Of a DNA stretch of 64,000 bases, positions 9,056 through 17,458 are shown piece after piece. How positions within the stretch are numbered: position 1 is the first letter of the stretch; each line of letters opens with the position of its first letter. Source of the stretch: Corynebacterium mycetoides (GTDB lineage Bacteria; Actinomycetota; Actinomycetes; Mycobacteriales; Mycobacteriaceae); the NCBI RefSeq assembly GCF_900103625.1, contig NZ_LT629700.1, forward strand, positions 496,001 through 560,000. The letters run 5' to 3'. Below the pieces are notes generated by a model. That model was not told where the DNA came from and ran no database searches. It worked only from the letters and a program-made list of their open reading frames with translations. Position numbers and translations under genes: made by a program.

Positions 9056-9961
9056 GTGAAATTCTCAACCCCCTCCCGGCTGTTGGCGGCGTTCTCGGCA
9101 GCGGCGCTGCTGGCGGTCCCCGCCGTCTCCCACGCGCAGCTGGCGCCGGGCGAGGTCGTCGAGGTCCCCGCCGGGGAGACGACCTCCGTGGATGTCGGTA
9201 TCCCCGTGCAGGTCAGCTACAACGCCGGCGGGTGGGTCGTCTCGTCCGCCGGCACCACGGTCACGGTCACCGCGCCAGATTCCCCGGGCTCCACCGCCGC
9301 CGTCCCGGCCAGCGCGGGCGGGTACAGCGCGACGGTCACACTTGTGGCCACCGGGGAGCAGGCCGCGCCCGAGCCCCCCGCAGCGCCGGCTGCCCCCGCA
9401 GAGTCCGCTCCGCCCGCAGCTCGGCAGGACCGCGCGCCTGCGGCGGGCGTCGATACGGCGGATGCGACGGTCCTCCGCTTTAACGGCCAGATTGACGGGA
9501 ACGTCATCAGGGTCAAAGTGTCTCTCGGCCAGGCGGCGGAGCTGATGCGGTTCGCCGGCACCGACAGGGAGGGAGCGACGCTGCGCTACCTCGACGTCAA
9601 CGGCCGCATCATTGAGGGTGTTACCCGCGAGGTCGACCCGGCCGCGCGCACCATGACCCTGACGTACCCGGAAGGGCAGACCCCCGACAACCCGTTCATC
9701 ATGGAGGTCGTCCGCGACGGCAGCGCGGCCGAGTTCATCGCGGTGATCACCTCCACCAACGCGCCCGTCGCATCCGCCGGCACGGACAGCCCGTACGCGC
9801 AGTTCGGGGCACTGGAGCCAGGGGCGGACGGGGAATCCGAGCAACCGGACAGCCCGGAAACCGAGCCCGAGTCTGCGGCGCATACCGGGCTGTGGGCGAT
9901 CGCCGGGGTCGTCGCTCTGGCCGTGATCGGGTTACTGGCAAGTCGTCGACGATCAAAATGA
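9056..9961 (+). CDS. predicted secreted, membrane-anchored surface protein
   Basis: I do not recognise the family. The protein has a textbook signal peptide (KFSTPSRLLAAFSAAALL, likely cleavage after SHAQ), an extracellular domain of about 100 residues rich in Val, Thr and Gly, a Pro/Ala linker (APEPPAAPAAPAESAPPAA), a second folded region, and a C-terminal AAHTG followed by a hydrophobic helix and the tail RRRSK. That end resembles a sortase sorting signal of the LAxTG type with Leu replaced. GTG 9056 with GGAAGATGG upstream is preferred; ATG 9035 would add seven residues before the signal peptide. It lies between xerD and parA, where no such gene is universal. Confidence 0.6.
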   Translation: MKFSTPSRLLAAFSAAALLAVPAVSHAQLAPGEVVEVPAGETTSVDVGIPVQVSYNAGGWVVSSAGTTVTVTAPDSPGSTAAVPASAGGYSATVTLVATGEQAAPEPPAAPAAPAESAPPAARQDRAPAAGVDTADATVLRFNGQIDGNVIRVKVSLGQAAELMRFAGTDREGATLRYLDVNGRIIEGVTREVDPAARTMTLTYPEGQTPDNPFIMEVVRDGSAAEFIAVITSTNAPVASAGTDSPYAQFGALEPGADGESEQPDSPETEPESAAHTGLWAIAGVVALAVIGLLASRRRSK

Positions 9962-10008
9962 CAGTGTTGTAAGCTTGACCCCGGACACTGCCCGCGCAAG
10001 GGAAGGGG

Positions 10009-10896
10009 ATGGCGATGGCGAGCGAGTCGTTGTTCGAGGCTGGAGAGAACGACCAGGTGGAGGTCGGTCTCACGGGGCGGCCCGTACGCGAGTTGCCGCA
10101 GCCCAGGAAGCTGGACCGGCACGGCCCGGCGACGATCATCTCCATGGTCAACCAGAAGGGCGGCGTGGGCAAGACGACGTCCACCATCAACCTCGGGGCG
10201 TGCCTGGCTGAGCAGGGACGTAAAGTCCTGCTCGTTGACTTAGACCCCCAGGGCGCCCTGTCCGCGGGCCTCGGCGTCGCTCACAGCGAGGACCAGATCA
10301 CGGTCTACGACCTCCTGTTCGACAACACCGCCAGCATCCACGCCGCGATCACCCACTCCAACGTGGCGGGCCTCGACCTCGTGCCCGCCAATATCGATCT
10401 CTCCGCCGCCGAGATCCAGCTGGTCAACGAGGTGGGCCGCGAGCACACGCTCGCCCGCGCGCTGCGCCCGGTGCGCGGGGAGTACGACTTCATCATCCTC
10501 GACTGCGGCCCCTCCCTCGGGCTGCTCACCGTCAACGCCCTCGCCGCCTCCCACGGGGTCATCATCCCCATGGAGTGCGAGTACTTCTCCCTGCGCGGCC
10601 TCGCGCTGCTGACGGACACCGTGGAGAAGGTGCGCGACCGCATCAACTTCGACCTGGACGTTGTGGGCATCCTGGTCACCATGTTTGACCGGCGCACCTC
10701 CCACGCGCGCGAAGTGATGGATCGCGTGCTCGAGGTATTCGGCGACACGGTTTTCGATACCGTGATCACCCGCACGGTGCGCTTTCCCGAAACTTCGGTG
10801 GCCGGCGAGCCGATCATCACCTGGGCGCCGCGCTCCCAGGGGGCCGAGCAGTACCGCAACCTCGCCCTCGAGGTCCTCGAGCGCACGGAGAAGTAG
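10009..10896 (+). CDS. ParA-family ATPase upstream of scpAB
   Basis: This is a ParA/Soj-type deviant Walker ATPase of 295 residues. Walker A KGGVGKTT is at 50–57, motif A' VDLDPQG is near 77–82, and Walker B reads IILDCGPSLG. An N-terminal tail of about 40 residues is poorly conserved. There is no parB or parS beside it; it sits directly before scpA and scpB, as in Mycobacterium and C. glutamicum, which points to a role alongside condensin rather than being the oriC ParA. AAGGGG lies just before the ATG, and TAAGCT at 9970–9975 is a plausible −10. ATG 10015 is an alternative start. Confidence 0.88.
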   Translation: MAMASESLFEAGENDQVEVGLTGRPVRELPQPRKLDRHGPATIISMVNQKGGVGKTTSTINLGACLAEQGRKVLLVDLDPQGALSAGLGVAHSEDQITVYDLLFDNTASIHAAITHSNVAGLDLVPANIDLSAAEIQLVNEVGREHTLARALRPVRGEYDFIILDCGPSLGLLTVNALAASHGVIIPMECEYFSLRGLALLTDTVEKVRDRINFDLDVVGILVTMFDRRTSHAREVMDRVLEVFGDTVFDTVITRTVRFPETSVAGEPIITWAPRSQGAEQYRNLALEVLERTEK

Positions 10897-10904
10897 AGCC
10901 AACC

Positions 10905-11705
10905 GTGCTGGAACAACCGGAGATCACCGGGTTTACCCTGGCTCTGCACAACTTTGAGGGCCCGTTCGATCTCCTGCTCCACCTCATCAGCTCGAAGAAG
11001 CTGGACGTGACCGAGGTTGCGCTGTCCGAGGTCACGGATGAGTTCATCGCCTACACACGCGCCCTCGGTCACACCGCGGGGCTTGATGAGGTCACCGAGT
11101 TCCTCCTCATCGCCGCCACGCTGCTCGACCTCAAGGCCGCGCGCCTCCTCCCGCGCGGCGAGGCGAGCGACGCCGAGACGCTGGAACTGCTCGAGTCCCG
11201 TGACCTGCTCTTCGCCCGGTTGCTCCAGTACCGCGCGTACCAGCGCGTGGCCAGCCAATTCACCCAGTGGCAGAAGGGGGCCGCGCGGCGCTACCCCCGC
11301 GCGGTGTCGATGGAGCCCCGTTTCGCCTCGCTCCTGCCTCCCGTGACGCTTCGCCACACGCCGGCGAGTTTCGCCGTGCTCGCGGCGGGGGTGTTCCGCC
11401 CGCAGCCCCCTGAGGAGGTGCGCACCGACCACGTCCACGCCCAGGCGGTGTCCGTGCCCGAGCAGGCAGGCAAGCTCCTCGCGGCGCTGAAAGTAATCGG
11501 CGCGCGCCAGTGGGTGGGGTTCGGCGCCCTGACGCGCGACTGCACTCGGTCGATCGACGTCGTGGGCAGGTTCCTCGCCCTGTTGGAGCTGTTCAAGACG
11601 CGCGCCGTTGAGACGCGGCAGGAGGAGGCGCTCGGCCCGCTGGACGTGTCGTGGACGGGCCGCGAGGTCGACCCGGCCGTCGTCGCCGCGGCCAACTGGT
11701 CGTAG
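10905..11705 (+). CDS. scpA: Segregation and condensation protein A
   Basis: ScpA is the kleisin of the SMC–ScpAB condensin complex and bridges the SMC heads. The N-terminal motif FEGPFDLLLHLI at about 14–25 and the ELLLIAATLLDLKA-like helix (FLLIAATLLDLKA) that follows are diagnostic, and the C-terminal winged-helix region ends the protein. The length of 266 residues is normal. GTG lies 8 nt after parA. Its TAG stop forms part of the putative −10 of scpB. Confidence 0.93.
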   Translation: MLEQPEITGFTLALHNFEGPFDLLLHLISSKKLDVTEVALSEVTDEFIAYTRALGHTAGLDEVTEFLLIAATLLDLKAARLLPRGEASDAETLELLESRDLLFARLLQYRAYQRVASQFTQWQKGAARRYPRAVSMEPRFASLLPPVTLRHTPASFAVLAAGVFRPQPPEEVRTDHVHAQAVSVPEQAGKLLAALKVIGARQWVGFGALTRDCTRSIDVVGRFLALLELFKTRAVETRQEEALGPLDVSWTGREVDPAVVAAANWS

Positions 11706-11715
11706 GATCGGCCCC

Positions 11716-12270
11716 ATGGGGAACATGCCGATGGTCTCGCAGCTGCGCTCGCAGCTCGAGTCGGTGCTGCTCGTGGTCGATTCGCCGGTGCCCGCCGCCG
11801 CGCTCGCGGGGGCGCTCGGCGCGGAGCAGGGGGACGTCGACAAGCAGCTGCGGGAATGGGCGGCCGAGTTGGACGAGCGGGGCAGCGGTATCGAGCTGCG
11901 CGAGACGGCCGAGGGCTGGCGGCTCTACACCCGCCCCGCCAACGCCGCGGCGGTCGAGACCTTTCTTCTCGACGGCTCCCAAACGACGCTGTCCCGGGCG
12001 GCGATGGAGACGCTAGCAATTGTGGCGTACCGCCAGCCGGTGACGCGCGCGCAGGTGGCGGGCGTGCGCGGGGTGAACGTGGACGGGGTGATGCGCACGC
12101 TTGCGCTGCGCGGGCTCATCGCCGAGGTGGACCCGGACGAGACCACTGGCGCGCACCGCTACGTCACCACAGAGCTGTTCCTCGAGTTGCTCGGGATCGA
12201 CTCGCTCGAGCGGCTGCCGGATTTGGCGCCGCTCCTGCCGGAAATCGATTCCATCGATGATGCCTGGTAG
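11716..12270 (+). CDS. scpB: Segregation and condensation protein B
   Basis: ScpB forms the winged-helix dimer that binds the ScpA kleisin. The 184-residue protein shows the usual features LESVLLVVDSPVP near the start, TLSRAAMETLAIVAYRQPVTRAQV in two helices, and VNVDGVMRTLALRGLI with the family's GxRGV-like turn. ATG 11716 is chosen because TAGGAT, whose first three bases are the scpA stop codon, ends 7 nt before it, the layout of a leaderless start; there is no ribosome site. Upstream in-frame codons give non-homologous Arg-rich sequence. Confidence 0.92.
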   Translation: MGNMPMVSQLRSQLESVLLVVDSPVPAAALAGALGAEQGDVDKQLREWAAELDERGSGIELRETAEGWRLYTRPANAAAVETFLLDGSQTTLSRAAMETLAIVAYRQPVTRAQVAGVRGVNVDGVMRTLALRGLIAEVDPDETTGAHRYVTTELFLELLGIDSLERLPDLAPLLPEIDSIDDAW

Positions 12271-12313
12271 GCTCGTGCGAGTTCAATAACCGCATACAGT
12301 CAAAGGACTACCC

Positions 12314-13216
12314 ATGACTCCCCCCGCTCGCCGAGACGGCACACCGGATAGAGAGAAGAACGACACGTTCTACATCTCCTATGCGAAGCCGGCCAAGAAG
12401 CAAAACGTCACCCCCCACCCGCTGGACGATAACTGGTGGGACGACGAACCGGGACAGCAATCGGCCACGGGCCGAAAAACCGCCGAGGGCGTGCGCCTGC
12501 AGAAGGTGCTCGCGCAGGCGGGCGTCGCGTCGCGTCGCCACGCCGAAATCATGATTGCCCAGGGCCGCGTCGAGGTCAACGGAAAGCGCGTGACCACCCA
12601 GGGCATGCGCGTCAACCCAGCCGCGGACGTCATCCGCGTCGACGGGACCCGCATCAACGTCAACGAGGAGCACGAGTACTTCGTGTTCAACAAGCCCCGC
12701 GGCGTCCAGTCCACGATGAAGGACGAGATGGACCGCACCTCCGTGGGCAGCTACCTGTCCGAGAAGACCGCCTCCGGGCAGCGCCTGTTCCACGTCGGGC
12801 GCCTCGACGCCGACACGGAGGGCTTGCTCATCCTCACCAACGACGGGGAGCTGGCCAACCGGTTGATGCACCCGCGCTACCGGATCGCGAAGACCTACAT
12901 GGCCACCGTGCTCGGCGAGGCCAAGCCCGCCCTGATCAAGCAGCTGCGCGAGGGCATCGAGCTTGACGACGGCCTGGCGAAGGCCGACTACGTCCAGATC
13001 GTGGACACCCACAATGGACAATCCATCGTCCGCGTGGAGCTGCACGAGGGCCGCAAGCATATCGTCCGCCGCATGCTCAAGGCCGCGGGCTACCCGGTGC
13101 AGCGGCTCGTGCGCACGAAGGTGCACACCGTGCAGCTGGGCGACATGAAGCCCGGTTCGCTGCGCGCCCTCAACTCCTCCGAGCTGGCGTCGCTATACAA
13201 GGCGGTGGAGATGTGA
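12314..13216 (+). CDS. rluB: Pseudouridine synthase RluB/RsuA family
   Basis: This enzyme isomerises uridine to pseudouridine in 23S rRNA. A lysine-rich N-terminal tail is followed by an S4 domain (residues 61–110, RLQKVLAQAGVASRRHAE) and the catalytic domain with the invariant Asp165 in GRLDADTEG. Length is 300 residues. AAAGGA lies 8 nt before the ATG. TAGGCT at 12268–12273, overlapping the scpB stop, is a possible −10 for a leader of about 35 nt. The rluB TGA overlaps the cmk ATG by one base. Confidence 0.92.
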   Translation: MTPPARRDGTPDREKNDTFYISYAKPAKKQNVTPHPLDDNWWDDEPGQQSATGRKTAEGVRLQKVLAQAGVASRRHAEIMIAQGRVEVNGKRVTTQGMRVNPAADVIRVDGTRINVNEEHEYFVFNKPRGVQSTMKDEMDRTSVGSYLSEKTASGQRLFHVGRLDADTEGLLILTNDGELANRLMHPRYRIAKTYMATVLGEAKPALIKQLREGIELDDGLAKADYVQIVDTHNGQSIVRVELHEGRKHIVRRMLKAAGYPVQRLVRTKVHTVQLGDMKPGSLRALNSSELASLYKAVEM

Positions 13217-13911
13217 TGGCCGTATCCAACATGCCCGACGGCGGGCTGATCGTCGCCGTCGACGGCCCCTCCGGGACGGGCAAGTCCACCACGTGCCGCC
13301 GACTGGCCAAGCAGCTGGACGCGAAGTACGTCGACACCGGCGCGATGTACCGTGTGGCCACCCTCGCCGTGCTGCGCGCGGGCGCAGACCCGTCAGACCC
13401 CGCGGCCGTCATCGCAGCCACGCGCGACCTGCCGCTGACCGTGTCCGACGACCCCGACTCCACCGAGGTGCTCCTCGGCGGCGAGGACGTGTCCCGCGAG
13501 ATCCGCGGCCCGGAGGTCACGCGCACCGTCTCCGCCGTCTCCGCGATCCCGGAGGTGCGCGAGAACCTCGTCGCCCTGCAGCGCAAGCTGGCCGCCGACG
13601 CGCACCGCGCGATCGTCGAGGGCCGCGACATCGGCACCGTCGTGCTTGCCGACGCCCCGGTGAAGGTGTTCCTCACCGCGTCCGCGCAGGTGCGCGCCCG
13701 CCGCCGCTTCGAGCAGGACCTCGCGGCGGGCCGCGGCACCGACTTCGACACCGTGCTTGCCGACGTCGAGCGCCGCGACGCGCTGGATTCTTCGCGCACG
13801 GCCAGCCCTCTGCGGCCGGCGGCGGACGCCACTGTCGTCGACACCTCCGAGATGGACCGCGACGAGGTTCTCGCCGCGCTGATCGCCCTGATTGAAAGGA
13901 GCGCGCTGTGA
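13216..13911 (+). CDS. cmk: Cytidylate kinase
   Basis: This kinase phosphorylates CMP and dCMP to their diphosphates. The P-loop GPSGTGKST is at residues 17–25, followed by the CMP-binding segments YVDTGAMYR and [11 protein letters not shown], and the Arg-rich lid ARRRFEQDL. Length of 231 residues is typical. The ATG overlaps the rluB stop (TGATG), indicating coupling. The last codons overlap the der start by 4 nt, with a GAAAGGAG ribosome site for der inside cmk. Confidence 0.94.
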   Translation: MAVSNMPDGGLIVAVDGPSGTGKSTTCRRLAKQLDAKYVDTGAMYRVATLAVLRAGADPSDPAAVIAATRDLPLTVSDDPDSTEVLLGGEDVSREIRGPEVTRTVSAVSAIPEVRENLVALQRKLAADAHRAIVEGRDIGTVVLADAPVKVFLTASAQVRARRRFEQDLAAGRGTDFDTVLADVERRDALDSSRTASPLRPAADATVVDTSEMDRDEVLAALIALIERSAL

Positions 13912-15455
13912 AGGACGACGACACCGAGTTCCACTACTCCGATGCGGAGTTCGACGAGTCCGAGTTCGACGAGTCCGAGTTCGACGAGACCGAGTTTGGG
14001 GAGCCCGATTACGGCGACGAGCTCGGCACAGGACTCGGCACTGAACTAGGCACTGACGCGGACGAGCTGACCGAGGAAGAGTGGGCGGTCCTCGAGCGCG
14101 AGTACGGCGTCGCCGCGCCCGAGATGGTCGAGGAGGCGCTGCCGACCGTGTCCATCGTGGGCAGGCCGAACGTGGGCAAGTCCACGCTGGTCAACCGCTT
14201 CATCGGGCGGAGAGAGGCCGTGGTGGAGGACCACCCCGGCGTGACGCGCGACCGTGTCAGCTACATCACGGACTGGAACGGGCGCCGCTTCTGGGTGCAG
14301 GACACCGGCGGCTGGGACCCGGACGCAAAGGGCATCCACGCCGCCATCGCGCGGCAGTCCGAGGCCGCGATGGAGACCTCCGACGTGATTGTCATGGTGG
14401 TCGATTCCCACACCGGAATCACCGAGACCGACGCGGTGATGGCCCGCAACCTGCAGCGCGCCGAGGTGCCGGTCATCCTGGTGGCCAACAAGTTCGAGTC
14501 CGAGTCGCAGTGGGGAGACGTGGCGGAGTTCTACTCGCTGGGTCTCGGCGACCCGTTGCCCGTCTCCGCCCTGCACGGCCGCGGCGGCGCCGACGTCCTC
14601 GACGAGATCATGCGCCTGTTCCCTGAGGTGCCCCGCGCCGCCGATTCGATCACGGAAGGCCCGCGCCGCGTGGCGCTGGTCGGGCGGCCGAACGTGGGCA
14701 AGTCGAGCCTCTTGAACAAACTCTCGCGGTCCGACCGGTCGGTGGTGGACAACGTCGCCGGCACTACGGTGGACCCGGTGGATGAACTCATCCAGCTCGA
14801 CGACGCGCTGTGGAAGTTCATCGACACCGCGGGACTGCGCAAGAAGGTGAAAAACGCCCAGGGCCACGAGTACTACGCCTCGCTGCGCACCCGCGGAACG
14901 ATCGAGGCCGCGGAGGTCTGCGTCGTGCTGATCGACGCCTCTCAGGAGATCTCGGAGCAGGACCAGCGCGTGATCACCATGGTGCTCGAGGCCGGCAAGG
15001 CGATGGTGATCTGTTTCAACAAGTGGGACCTCATGGATGAGGACCGCCGCTACTACTTCGACCGCGAATTCGACGAGATGATGGGGCACCTGCCGTGGGT
15101 GACCAAGCTCAACATCTCGGCCGACACCGGCCGCGGCCTGCACAGGCTCGAGCCGGCGATGACGGAGGCGCTGGAAAACTGGGACAAGCGCATCTCCACG
15201 GGCCAGCTCAACACCTGGCTGCGTGAGGCGATCGCGGCGAACCCGCCGCCGATGAAGAACAACCGCCTGCCGCGGGTGCTCTTCGCGACGATGGCGTCGA
15301 CACGCCCGCCGACCGTGGTGCTGTTTACCACCGGGTTCCTCGACGCCGGGTACCGCCGCTACCTGGAGCGGAAGTTCCGGGAGCGTTTCGGCTACCACGG
15401 CACCCCCATCCGCATCGCGGTGCGCATCCGCGAGCGCCGCAACAAGCCGCGTTAG
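13908..15455 (+). CDS. der: Der (EngA), double GTPase of ribosome assembly
   Basis: Der carries two GTPase domains and a KH-like C-terminal domain and is needed for 50S subunit maturation. The first G1 loop is GRPNVGKS at residues 85–92, with DTGGW as G3 and ANKFES for G4. The second G1 is GRPNVGKSS near 260, with DTAGLRKK and NKWDLMD. The KH-like part covers about 430–515. An unusual acidic N-terminal tail of 75–80 residues is encoded by two in-frame minisatellites (EFDES units and LGTx units). GTG start overlaps the cmk stop. The stop interlocks with that of the convergent methyltransferase gene. Confidence 0.95.
   Translation: MKDDDTEFHYSDAEFDESEFDESEFDETEFGEPDYGDELGTGLGTELGTDADELTEEEWAVLEREYGVAAPEMVEEALPTVSIVGRPNVGKSTLVNRFIGRREAVVEDHPGVTRDRVSYITDWNGRRFWVQDTGGWDPDAKGIHAAIARQSEAAMETSDVIVMVVDSHTGITETDAVMARNLQRAEVPVILVANKFESESQWGDVAEFYSLGLGDPLPVSALHGRGGADVLDEIMRLFPEVPRAADSITEGPRRVALVGRPNVGKSSLLNKLSRSDRSVVDNVAGTTVDPVDELIQLDDALWKFIDTAGLRKKVKNAQGHEYYASLRTRGTIEAAEVCVVLIDASQEISEQDQRVITMVLEAGKAMVICFNKWDLMDEDRRYYFDREFDEMMGHLPWVTKLNISADTGRGLHRLEPAMTEALENWDKRISTGQLNTWLREAIAANPPPMKNNRLPRVLFATMASTRPPTVVLFTTGFLDAGYRRYLERKFRERFGYHGTPIRIAVRIRERRNKPR
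13947..13991 (+). repeat. 15-bp in-frame tandem repeat in der
   Basis: GAGTTCGACGAGTCC occurs twice exactly and a third time with one change, coding for three [10 protein letters not shown] units in the acidic tail of Der. The period is a multiple of three, so copy-number change would keep the frame. Confidence 0.9.
14022..14057 (+). repeat. 12-bp in-frame tandem repeat in der
   Basis: Three units related to CTCGGCACTGAA lie head to tail and code for LGTG, LGTE and LGTD in the Der N-terminal tail. They differ from each other by a few bases and lie 30 nt beyond the 15-bp repeat. Confidence 0.85.
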
Positions 15456-16216
15456 CCGCGGCGGTAGACGAACGCGTCGGTGCGGTAGGGGAGGGGCAGC
15501 ACCTGCCCCTTATCGAAGCCGAGGCGCTCGAAGAGGTACCACGACAGGTTCGCCGTCATCTTTTCGCGGGTGCGCTCCGGGGACCGCAGCCAGTACGACC
15601 GGGTGGCCATGAGCTCGAACAACGCGTCCGTGGTGACTGGTTGCAGCCACGTTTCCCGGTGCTCCCGGGCGAGCTCCCACGGCGCGAGCACGTCCGGGTA
15701 GAAGCCGTCGCGCTGTACGTCGCCGGAGTGCATGATGCGGCTGAGCCTCAGCACCCACGGGTGGCGCACGTCGAGAGTGTTCCAGCACAACATGAGCGCG
15801 CCCCCGGGGCGGATGACCCGGTCCGCCTCCGCGCTCGCCGCCCGGGCGTCGACCCAGTGCCACGTTTGTGCGCAGGTGACGGCGTCGACGGAGGCGTCGG
15901 CAAGCGCGGTTGCCTCGGCTCTCGCGCGCCACACCGGCACCTGGGGCAGGCGCGAGGCGAGCACCCGCGCCATGTCCTCGGACGGGTCGCACGCGTACAC
16001 CGCACGCCCGGGCCGAAGAAGTGATTCGGTGAGCTTCCCCGTGCCCGCGCCTACGTCGACGACAGTGTGGTGCGCGCTGACGAGCTCGGCGACGCTCGGC
16101 GGGTAGGACGGCCGGACGTCGCTGTAGAGCTCCGCGCCCGTGGCGAACGCGGCCGCGGCGGAGGCTCTGTGACCGGCGTCGCGGAACGCGGGGGCGTCCT
16201 TCCGGCTGGGTTTCAT
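15452..16216 (-). CDS. SAM-dependent methyltransferase, class I
   Basis: This is a 254-residue class I methyltransferase of the UbiE/Methyltransf_11 type. Motif I is [16 protein letters not shown], followed by the acidic loop [10 protein letters not shown] and the post-motif [13 protein letters not shown], a signature of a small-molecule methyltransferase subfamily with unknown substrate. ATG 16216 is preferred over ATG 16228 because TATGTT ends 7 nt before it on the minus strand, consistent with leaderless initiation; the longer form would start inside that −10. Its stop codon shares 4 nt with the der stop. Confidence 0.8.
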   Translation of the reverse strand: MKPSRKDAPAFRDAGHRASAAAAFATGAELYSDVRPSYPPSVAELVSAHHTVVDVGAGTGKLTESLLRPGRAVYACDPSEDMARVLASRLPQVPVWRARAEATALADASVDAVTCAQTWHWVDARAASAEADRVIRPGGALMLCWNTLDVRHPWVLRLSRIMHSGDVQRDGFYPDVLAPWELAREHRETWLQPVTTDALFELMATRSYWLRSPERTREKMTANLSWYLFERLGFDKGQVLPLPYRTDAFVYRRG

Positions 16217-16223
16217 GCTTCTC

Positions 16224-16233
16224 AACATATATT
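16224..16233. promoter_or_regulatory. overlapping divergent −10 elements
   Basis: On the plus strand TATATT (16228–16233) ends 6 nt before GTG 16240. On the minus strand TATGTT (16229–16224) ends 7 nt before ATG 16216. Both fit the corynebacterial TAnnnT consensus, and both would produce leaderless mRNAs. The two hexamers share two bases, so the promoters should exclude each other. No good −35 is visible in either direction. Confidence 0.5.
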
Positions 16234-16239
16234 GGGGGT

Positions 16240-17214
16240 GTGGGTGAGCATCAGAGGGATCACAGGCGCGAGGTCGTAGTCGTTTTCAACCCCGCCAAAG
16301 TCGACGAGGGGCAGCTGCGTGCGCTCGTTCGCGCCAACGCACCGGCGGACGCGCGCGTGGAGTGGGTGGAGACGACCCCGGAGGATTCCGGCTACGCCCA
16401 GGCGACCGCCGCGGCGCAGGCCGGGGCACACCTCGTCCTGGCGGCGGGAGGCGACGGAACGGTGCGCCTGGTCGCCTCGGCTCTCACCGGGACCGGCGTA
16501 GCGCTCGGGGTCATCCCGGCGGGGACGGGCAACCTGCTCGCCCGGAACATGAACATGTCGCTCGGCATGGCGGATTCGGTCAAGCGGGCGTTCCACGGGG
16601 CGGACACCACCATCGACGTGTGTGAGGCCAGGCTGCACCGCGAGGACGGCTCGACCGACGTGATGCGGTTTACGGTCATGGCAGGAGTGGGCGCCGACGC
16701 CCACATGGTCGAGCACACCAACGAGGGCTTAAAAAAGCGCATCGGCCCGGCCGCGTACGTCCCCGGGGTGTTCCGGGCGCTAAGCGGCGGCAACAACGTC
16801 AAAGCCACGTTCACCTTCGACGGCGAGCGGGTGGCGCGCAAGCGCCTGCACACCCTGATCATCGGCAACTGCGGCGACGTGTACTCCAACGTGCCGCTGC
16901 TTCCCAATGCCGTGCCGGACGACGGCGCGCTCGACCTCGTGGTCATCGCGCCGCGCGGGGTCATCGGGTGGCTGCGCATCGCGGGCGACATCCTCGCCAA
17001 CACCGTCGTGCGGCTGTGGAACCGGGATCCGCGCAACGTGGACAACCAGATGATGGTGCCACGGCCACCGAACGCCCTGACGTATGAGAAAGGGAAGCAC
17101 GTCACGGTGGAGTTCGCCTCGCCCGAGGTCTTCGAGGTGGACGGGGACCCAGCGGGTCTGGTGCGGGCGGCCGAGGTCGAGATCAAGCCGGCGGCGCTGG
17201 TGCTCCGCACATAG
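16240..17214 (+). CDS. Diacylglycerol/lipid kinase family protein
   Basis: This is a 324-residue member of the DAGK catalytic family (LCB5/YegS-like). The nucleotide-binding motif GGDGT is at residues 70–74 and the substrate loop IPAGTGNLLARNM at 92–104; a later acidic segment (LLPNAVPDDGALDLVVI) is typical. It probably phosphorylates a lipid at the inner membrane face; the substrate may be diacylglycerol or a sphingoid-like or polyprenyl lipid. GTG 16240 lies where a leaderless transcript from TATATT would begin, and GGGGGTG just upstream could otherwise serve as a ribosome site. A tRNA gene converges on it. Confidence 0.85.
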   Translation: MGEHQRDHRREVVVVFNPAKVDEGQLRALVRANAPADARVEWVETTPEDSGYAQATAAAQAGAHLVLAAGGDGTVRLVASALTGTGVALGVIPAGTGNLLARNMNMSLGMADSVKRAFHGADTTIDVCEARLHREDGSTDVMRFTVMAGVGADAHMVEHTNEGLKKRIGPAAYVPGVFRALSGGNNVKATFTFDGERVARKRLHTLIIGNCGDVYSNVPLLPNAVPDDGALDLVVIAPRGVIGWLRIAGDILANTVVRLWNRDPRNVDNQMMVPRPPNALTYEKGKHVTVEFASPEVFEVDGDPAGLVRAAEVEIKPAALVLRT

Positions 17215-17227
17215 CTTTCCGCGAAAG
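17215..17227. terminator. weak hairpin between lipid kinase gene and tRNA-Pro
   Basis: CTTTC and GAAAG flank a CGC loop directly after the lipid-kinase stop codon, followed by an AT-rich stretch. The stem is only 5 bp and there is no clean T-run in either direction, so this is a tentative terminator for the convergent units. Confidence 0.3.
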
Positions 17228-17234
17228 ATTGTTG

Positions 17235-17308
17235 TCGGGCTAACAGGATTTGAACCTGCGACCCCTACACCCCCAGTGTAGTGCGCTACCAAACTGCGCC
17301 ATAGCCCG
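17235..17308 (-). tRNA. tRNA-Pro (anticodon GGG)
   Basis: A complete cloverleaf of 74 nt can be drawn on the minus strand. The acceptor stem CGGGCTA pairs with TAGCCCG, the D-arm contains GGTAGCGC, the anticodon stem CTACA/TGTAG encloses the loop CTGGGGG with anticodon GGG (reads CCC and CCU), and the T-arm has GGTTCAAATCC. The discriminator is A and the CCA end is not encoded. A likely −10, TACTCT, lies about 35 nt upstream on the minus strand, and a TGCCGT/ACGGCA hairpin (17322–17336) falls in the 5' leader. Confidence 0.95.
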
Positions 17309-17410
17309 TATCCATTTGCGCTGCCGTCGAACGGCAACTGGTACAGAGTATCGCACGGGGTGCGAGAAACGGTAATCAGCAGGTCATGGCGTGATGTCGG
17401 GGGTGTGAAG

Positions 17411-17416
17411 TACAGT
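17411..17416 (+). promoter_or_regulatory. probable −10 element of secA2
   Basis: TACAGT fits TAnnnT and would start transcription near 17423, giving a leader of about 35 nt that ends in a GGAAGGA ribosome site before ATG 17459. The rest of the gap 17309–17458 shows only the tRNA leader and no further structure that I can support. Confidence 0.45.
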
Positions 17417-17458
17417 CGGTCGGAGCAGTGAAAGTCAACGGAAGGACGCGTTGCTGAA

